Source: Planctomycetota bacterium (GTDB lineage Bacteria > Planctomycetota > Planctomycetia > Gemmatales > Gemmataceae). Taken from it: DNA of 64,000 nt. Location of the stretch: positions 1-64,000 of the forward strand of contig JACPPF010000076.1 in the NCBI GenBank assembly GCA_016191165.1, given 5' to 3'. This document shows positions 59,794-64,000 of this stretch, in pieces. The position numbers and the translations under genes are program-made. The notes beneath the pieces were generated by a model. The model had not been told where the DNA came from. It worked only from the letters and a program-made list of their open reading frames with translations, and did no database searches. Positions within the stretch are counted from its first letter, which is position 1. Every line of letters starts with the position of its first letter.

Positions 59794-61340
59794 AGTTTCG
59801 TTCCAGAGCCTTCTTGGCCGGTCCAGTTCAGGTCATGGGCAAGGCGACGCACGTGATCTTTTGTGGTTGTGTTTCCGCGCGGCAGGCGCGGCGGTCCGCT
59901 CAGCACGTCGCGCGCGAGTAGCGCCAGGAACACGAACGCAAGGGCCAGGAGCGGCAGCAGGTGCAGCACCAACCCGATCGGATCGAATGGCGGCGGCGTG
60001 AGGTCAATCGGCGGCGGCGGCGTGGCCTGATCGAAATCGTGCCGACTGTTGGAATCAACCGGCTGAACCAGGATCGGCTGCTGACCCTGGCCCACATCAG
60101 CCTTGCTGCGCCGCTTCACGCCTCCGGCGGGAACTCCCAGGACACCGGTCGACGCGGCCGTCACCTGGATCGGCACGTCGAAGCGCTGATTGCCGTTGGA
60201 GATGATCCTTAGCAACCCGTGCTCGGCGGCGCCCGGCGCGCTGGGCACCGTGATTTCCAGCGGCAACGTGACCACGTTGCCCTGCACAATGCCCGGCTTG
60301 GCGACAAGCCAGCTGGTCGTGGTTGTGGCATGCGCGAAAACAGGCCGAGCTTCGTCGGAGCGAACCTGCAGCGTCCGCTTCAACACCGCGCCGGGAGCGC
60401 CCTTGACTTCGATTTGCTGCTCCGTGACATAAACCTTCGGGGCCTTGGCCAGACCGAGCGCCTCGAAGAACTGCTGCACCGCCGCTAGTCCGTTAGAGGG
60501 CGGGCCCTCGACGGGATAAATCCAGCCGTTCCAGGCATACCACTGATGCACCAGACCGCTGGCAAAAAACACGGCCGCCTCGCGCGGATGTTTGCGCGCC
60601 TTCTCGGCGATCTCACGCGGGGACAGGGAGCCGGCCAGGACGCCTTCCGGAAACGGAGTAATGGGCACCGTGGCCTGCACCGGGACCTTGATCGAACCGG
60701 CGTTGGAATCGATGAAGATGTCCCCCTCGATCGGCTTCATCCCCGCCCGCAGGTGGAGCCCCTTGACACCAATCTTGATCGTCGCGGTGGTTCGGAACTG
60801 AAAAACCTTTTGCTCTCCCGTATCCGAAACCGAGAGCCAGGGAACACTGGCGGCGAGGGTACCGAAGATCAGCCGGCCGCCCGTGTTTTCCAGGATGAGG
60901 TCAACATGCCCTTCCTGCCCGACCTGGAGCGTGCCCAGGTTCAACGGCGTGGGACGCACGCTCAACTTGGCGGGCGGAACGCTCTTGATCGGCAAACGCG
61001 ACAGGAACTGGTCGAGGCCGCGCTCGCGGTCGGGAAAGCCGGCCGACTCCTGGGCAAATCGCGCCAGATCGAGCCGGCCCATGTTCGAGAAAAACTGCTG
61101 GAAGAAACCGGACTGAAGCAGATCGACGGCAAATTCCCACTGATCCTGGCAGCCCAGCGCGAACTCGTCAAAATCACGGCAGGATTGCCCGCTGGGGAAA
61201 ACGAAAGGCGTCAGGAAGTTGGTCTGGACCGCCAACGCTTCGGCGCCGGAACCCATGAGGGAGGCGCCGTCGTACCAGCAATAATATGCGTCCGGAGAGT
61301 TCGACCGCGAGCAATGCCCGCAAGTCAAGGGGGCGGCCAT
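59790..61340 (-). CDS. Zinc-ribbon membrane protein with Ig-like repeats, probably truncated
   Basis: 516 residues from the ATG at 61340 (upstream codons are Arg-rich and antisense, not conserved-looking). The start MAAPLTCGHCSRSNSPDAYYC is a double-glycine-type ribbon. Then beta-sandwich segments (LSVRPTPLNLGTLQVGQEGHVDLILENTGG; ASVPWLSVSDTGEQKV) resembling ASH/Ig-like domains, a Pro-rich linker and one membrane helix near the C-terminus (IGLVLHLLPLLALAFVFLALLARDVL). The stop codon lies within repeat E, so the original C-terminus may have been cut off. Confidence 0.72.
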   Translation of the reverse strand: MAAPLTCGHCSRSNSPDAYYCWYDGASLMGSGAEALAVQTNFLTPFVFPSGQSCRDFDEFALGCQDQWEFAVDLLQSGFFQQFFSNMGRLDLARFAQESAGFPDRERGLDQFLSRLPIKSVPPAKLSVRPTPLNLGTLQVGQEGHVDLILENTGGRLIFGTLAASVPWLSVSDTGEQKVFQFRTTATIKIGVKGLHLRAGMKPIEGDIFIDSNAGSIKVPVQATVPITPFPEGVLAGSLSPREIAEKARKHPREAAVFFASGLVHQWYAWNGWIYPVEGPPSNGLAAVQQFFEALGLAKAPKVYVTEQQIEVKGAPGAVLKRTLQVRSDEARPVFAHATTTTSWLVAKPGIVQGNVVTLPLEITVPSAPGAAEHGLLRIISNGNQRFDVPIQVTAASTGVLGVPAGGVKRRSKADVGQGQQPILVQPVDSNSRHDFDQATPPPPIDLTPPPFDPIGLVLHLLPLLALAFVFLALLARDVLSGPPRLPRGNTTTKDHVRRLAHDLNWTGQEGSGTKL

Positions 61341-61477
61341 GGTCACGATGCGGCGTCGTTCTGCACGCCGCCTCCGTTCGAGAAGAAACCGGCGGGGACG
61401 GAAAGGAGAGTTCGCGTTCGCCCCCCTGATTAACCTATCGGCCGACGTGTTGGATACAAGAGTGGGCTTGAACCAAG

Positions 61478-61517
61478 CCTGAAGCGTAAGCGAAGTCGCG
61501 GCATCGCGCACGCTTCA
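61478..61517. repeat. Dispersed palindrome, family D, copy 3
   Basis: CCTGAAGCGTAAGCGA and TCGCGCACGCTTCA around AGTCGCGGCA. It lies just upstream of the gene ending at 59790, between it and the small lipoprotein gene. Confidence 0.75.
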
Positions 61518-61543
61518 ATCGCGAATAAGAGGATGGCGGAGGT

Positions 61544-61675
61544 TCATTTCTTCTGCGGCGGCAAACGGCCTTTCTTTGGCTCGACCGGCACCGGTTGGGG
61601 CTCGCGCGTCTTGCAACCCGAGGCGGCCAATGCCAGCGCCAAAAACAGAGCCTGAATCAAGATACCTTTCATCAT
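61544..61675 (-). CDS. Small lipoprotein (43 aa) next to DUF1559 gene
   Basis: MMKGILIQALFLALALAASG followed by Cys21 gives a lipobox (AASGC), and the rest (KTREPQPVPVEPKKGRLPPQKK) is a short basic, Pro-rich tail. The start is the ATG at 61675 (a second ATG follows directly), 12 bases after the DUF1559 gene ends, so it is probably in the same operon. Tiny lipoproteins next to DUF1559 genes are common in planctomycetes (from memory). Confidence 0.75.
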   Translation of the reverse strand: MMKGILIQALFLALALAASGCKTREPQPVPVEPKKGRLPPQKK

Positions 61676-61687
61676 GTTCGCCCCCGT

Positions 61688-62572
61688 TCATGGCAAGGTG
61701 TTGGGCTCATCTCCCTTGGTGGTGGCGGCCGCGTTCATGGCCGGTTGGCCTACGCCGTACAGAATCATACGCGAGGTCCCGTCAGCAAAGAGAAAATGGG
61801 AACCAACGGTATGCATACTCCAAAAATGCCAGCGGTGGATGTTGCCCGGATCGTTAATCGTGCCCTCACGAAACGATTCCTGGGCGCCGCCTGGGGACTG
61901 CCGTTCGGCCAGGCCGAGGCAGACGTCGGTGGCGCCGAAGTACGGCGCGTCGCCGCTGCCGGCAAACCACCAGCCGTAGTACAGGTCAGACGAGGGCGGA
62001 CGTTCGCCGACCATGAGGGTATTGCTGGTCCCATCCTGGATCTGCGTCAGCCGAATGCTGGAGTTGACGAAGATGCACCCGTTGAAGGCGAATTGATCGG
62101 TCCCGTTGACGGCCAGGTATTCGGTCAAGGCGAACTGGTCGCCTCCATAGGAACCGATCAACTCACCGCGCGCATCCGACGGGCAGCGGAGGACGGGAAC
62201 GGGCGTCTCGTTGATTGGATGCTGCCACCAGGGCCAGGCGTTGAAATTGACCCGGCTGTACAGCACTTGCTGTTCGATATAAGGAAGGATGCGCGTCATC
62301 CAGCTAAAATAGGTGCGATTATCAGGCGGCGACGGCTGGCCGTAACCCGCGTTCCCGCCAACGTGGGCCGGCGGGAGTTTCTTGACCGCATCGTGATAGC
62401 TGTGCAAGGCTATCCCCAGCTGCTTGAGGTTGTTCAGGCACTGGGTCCTGTTGGCGGCCTCGCGCACCTTTTGCACGGCCGGAACCAACAGGGCAATGAG
62501 AATGGCGATGATGGCGATAACGACGAGTAATTCGATGAGCGTGAACGCCCGCCTGCGAATGAATGGTGACAT
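61688..62572 (-). CDS. DUF1559 prepilin-type protein
   Basis: 294 residues. A strong GGAGGTG Shine-Dalgarno sequence six bases before the ATG at 62572 selects MSPFIRRRAFTLIELLVVIA; a GTG nine bases further upstream is unlikely. The type III prepilin signal (RRRAFTLIELLVVIAIIAILIALLVPAVQ) is followed by the DUF1559 body (REAANRTQCLNNLKQLGIALHSYHDAVKKLPPA ... WMTRILPYIEQQ ... CPSDA), ending near FLFADGTSRM of the H-X-DG region. This is the large planctomycete pseudopilin family, probably assembled or exported by a type II secretion-like system such as that represented by the F-like gene at 9532. Confidence 0.94.
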   Translation of the reverse strand: MSPFIRRRAFTLIELLVVIAIIAILIALLVPAVQKVREAANRTQCLNNLKQLGIALHSYHDAVKKLPPAHVGGNAGYGQPSPPDNRTYFSWMTRILPYIEQQVLYSRVNFNAWPWWQHPINETPVPVLRCPSDARGELIGSYGGDQFALTEYLAVNGTDQFAFNGCIFVNSSIRLTQIQDGTSNTLMVGERPPSSDLYYGWWFAGSGDAPYFGATDVCLGLAERQSPGGAQESFREGTINDPGNIHRWHFWSMHTVGSHFLFADGTSRMILYGVGQPAMNAAATTKGDEPNTLP

Positions 62573-62625
62573 GAATTGCACCTCCGGCGAAACGGCTCCA
62601 GAACGGAGAGATGAATTAACTCTCT

Positions 62626-62654
62626 ATAAAAGCAAATTTCGCAACAACTTGCAA
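62626..62654 (-). promoter_or_regulatory. Possible promoter of the DUF1559 gene
   Basis: On the minus strand TTGCAA (62649-62654) is followed after 17 bases by TTTTAT, or after 18 by TTTATA, then AGAGAGTTAATTC before the RBS. Fair -35, weak -10. Confidence 0.4.
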
Positions 62655-62805
62655 ACTTTTTCCCGTGAAATGCCAAATCACCTGTTCTGAGACTCCTCCG
62701 GTTTCCCCTCCTACGCGAAGGCGGCCCGTAGCGCGTTTTTGCGTGGCTTCGCCAATCAGTACCCTCACAGCCTATTGCGATTTTGTTTTTCAAATGCCAC
62801 GCGAG

Positions 62806-62834
62806 TTGAGTTTTCACCGGACCGCCGATAGATT
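62806..62834 (+). promoter_or_regulatory. Possible promoter of the POT transporter gene
   Basis: TTGAGT at 62806-62811, 17-base spacer, TAGATT at 62829-62834, about 50 bases before the ATG. Correct spacing, three to four matches in each box. Confidence 0.4.
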
Positions 62835-62887
62835 GACTCTTCTCTTCCGTGGCAGCGCGAAGACGCCCATTCTTGCGAGGTGGATTG

Positions 62888-64000
62888 ATGTCAACCCCGA
62901 CGGCGACAGGGCAACAGCGCACGTTCCTGGGCCATCCCATTGGCCTATACGTCCTTTTTTTTACTGAGATGTGGGAGCGCTTCAGTTACTACGGCATGCG
63001 CGCCCTGCTGATGCTCTACATGGTCAACTATTTCCGCTGGACGCAAAAGGACGCCTCCACCGTCTACAAGGTCTACACCAGCTTCGTCTACGTCACGCCC
63101 ATTCTCGGCGGCTACCTTGCGGATCGCTACCTTGGCAATCGCCGGGCGGTCATCATCGGCGCCGTCCTGATGGCCATTGGTCATTTCCTGATGGCGTTCG
63201 AGGAACTGGAAATCTTCATGGGCGCCCTGGTGTTCCTGATCCTGGGTAACGGCTTCTTCAAGCCGAACATGTCCACGCAGGTAGGCCGACTCTATGCCGC
63301 CAACGACGGCCGGCGCGACGGCGGGTACACGATTTTCTACATGGGCATCAACCTCGGCGCCTTTTTGTCGCCCCTGATGTGCGGCTGGCTTCAGGAAAAT
63401 ACAGTCGGTGGCTATCATTCCGGTTTCACGCTGGCGGGCATCGGCATGGTCCTGGGCTTGGGGATCTACCTTCTCGGCCAGCCGTTCATCAAGGAGTTGC
63501 CTCCTGACGCGTTGATCGAAAAATCCGCCGGACCAATCCAGGGGACGGAGATTCAGCACCAGGCGACCGTGCCGCTGTCCGGTCCGCCAGCCGACGCGCT
63601 GACGGAGACACAGGCGGAGCGAGCGCCATCGGTCCTCGGCAGCCTTGCGGGCGCGGTGCCAGGCTTCCTGTACCTGGTCGGCGGGCTCGTCTTGGGCGCG
63701 TCGTTGATCATCCTCGCGATTCTCCTGCTTGGCAACCTCGAAAGCCTGGCGCCCACGCTGGGCTCCATCCAGGAGAGCCTCGGCGGCGGAGATGTCTCCA
63801 ACGTCTCGAACATGATCCTGCTCGCCATCGCCGGCTTTTGCCTGGGCTTGCTCGGCTATGTCGCTGGCAGAGTGACCGGCGGCGTGCGCGATCGCGTGTT
63901 GGCCATCCTGACCCTTGGCATCTTCGTCGTTTTTTTTTGGGCGGCCTTTGAACAGGCCGGCAACGTGCTCAACATCTGGGCGGATCAATCGACCAATCGC
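62888..64000 (+). CDS. POT/PTR-family peptide transporter (N-terminal part)
   Basis: GAGGTG five bases upstream of the ATG at 62888. The 371 codons in the window include GHPIGLYVLFFTEMWERFSYYGMRALLMLYMV (ExxERFxYYG proton-coupling motif), TPILGGYLADRYLGNRRAVIIGA, GNGFFKPNMSTQVGRLY and FYMGINLGAFLSPL, all diagnostic of the POT family of proton-driven di/tripeptide importers. The central part has extra helices between the two halves, as in bacterial 14-helix members, and FFWAAFEQAGNVLNIWADQ marks the second half. The gene runs off the right edge with no stop. Confidence 0.93.
   Translation, partial: MSTPTATGQQRTFLGHPIGLYVLFFTEMWERFSYYGMRALLMLYMVNYFRWTQKDASTVYKVYTSFVYVTPILGGYLADRYLGNRRAVIIGAVLMAIGHFLMAFEELEIFMGALVFLILGNGFFKPNMSTQVGRLYAANDGRRDGGYTIFYMGINLGAFLSPLMCGWLQENTVGGYHSGFTLAGIGMVLGLGIYLLGQPFIKELPPDALIEKSAGPIQGTEIQHQATVPLSGPPADALTETQAERAPSVLGSLAGAVPGFLYLVGGLVLGASLIILAILLLGNLESLAPTLGSIQESLGGGDVSNVSNMILLAIAGFCLGLLGYVAGRVTGGVRDRVLAILTLGIFVVFFWAAFEQAGNVLNIWADQSTNR

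Noticed and set aside
1-64000. tRNA or rRNA genes
   Set aside because: No cloverleaf or T-loop motif with acceptor pairing was found by eye; a tRNAscan run would settle this.

Overview
The window looks like a chromosomal segment of a planctomycete, most likely of the Gemmata/Gemmataceae type. The clues are a DUF1559 prepilin-like protein followed by a tiny lipoprotein, several proteins that start with the same four-cysteine zinc ribbon and then a membrane anchor, a VWA/BatA cluster, a Tat-type Gfo/Idh/MocA oxidoreductase, an ECF sigma factor with a membrane anti-sigma-like partner, high GC, and a very high density of dispersed palindromic repeats. Species assignment is inference; no rRNA or tRNA gene was recognised.

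Layout. 1-9.5 kb: edge of a transposase, trpF, kbl, an ArsR-type zinc/metal regulator with a His-rich tail and a well-defined promoter/operator region, a lipoprotein, a Gfo/Idh/MocA oxidoreductase, DUF1802, gpsA, an HpcH/HpaI aldolase, a LON-substrate-binding-domain protein and DUF309. 9.5-18.6 kb: a type II secretion F-like protein, a family 39 glycosyltransferase, a nucleoside transporter, an M24 peptidase, accB-accC and an acyltransferase. 18.6-25.8 kb: two tandem zinc-ribbon/S1C protease paralogues, each with the same palindromic repeat on its 3' side, so the duplication carried the flank with the gene. 25.8-31.7 kb: a reduced division/cell-wall locus (mraZ with a textbook MraZ operator, a possible structured RNA ending in a strong terminator, rsmH, a LysM-like membrane protein in the FtsL position, a 54-residue basic protein), then an ECF sigma factor and a putative anti-sigma factor with a DUF1559-like tail.

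31.7-40.3 kb is accessory: a DUF104-type antitoxin/PIN toxin pair, a zinc-ribbon membrane protein with a Lys/Asp-rich linker, a UxaA/GarD-type sugar-acid dehydratase, then a membrane protein, two paralogous cytosolic VWA-type proteins and a cytosolic subtilisin-like protease in one direction (the best candidate for an undescribed system), followed by a DUF104-like protein overlapping a small retropepsin-like protease. 40.4-53.2 kb: secreted and peptidase functions (Tat oxidoreductase, BNR-repeat protein, M42 aminopeptidase, tadA, prolyl oligopeptidase, DegT aminotransferase, a lipoprotein, a zinc-ribbon/HEAT-like protein). 53.4-61.3 kb: a minus-strand cluster of membrane VWA proteins with small membrane and coiled-coil partners. 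61.5-64 kb: lipoprotein, DUF1559 prepilin-like protein and the start of a POT-family transporter that runs off the window.

At least six families of palindromic repeats sit in the intergenic spaces. Some are nested inside each other, one lies between accB and accC as a 26-bp perfect hairpin, and two supply the stop codon of the adjacent gene.
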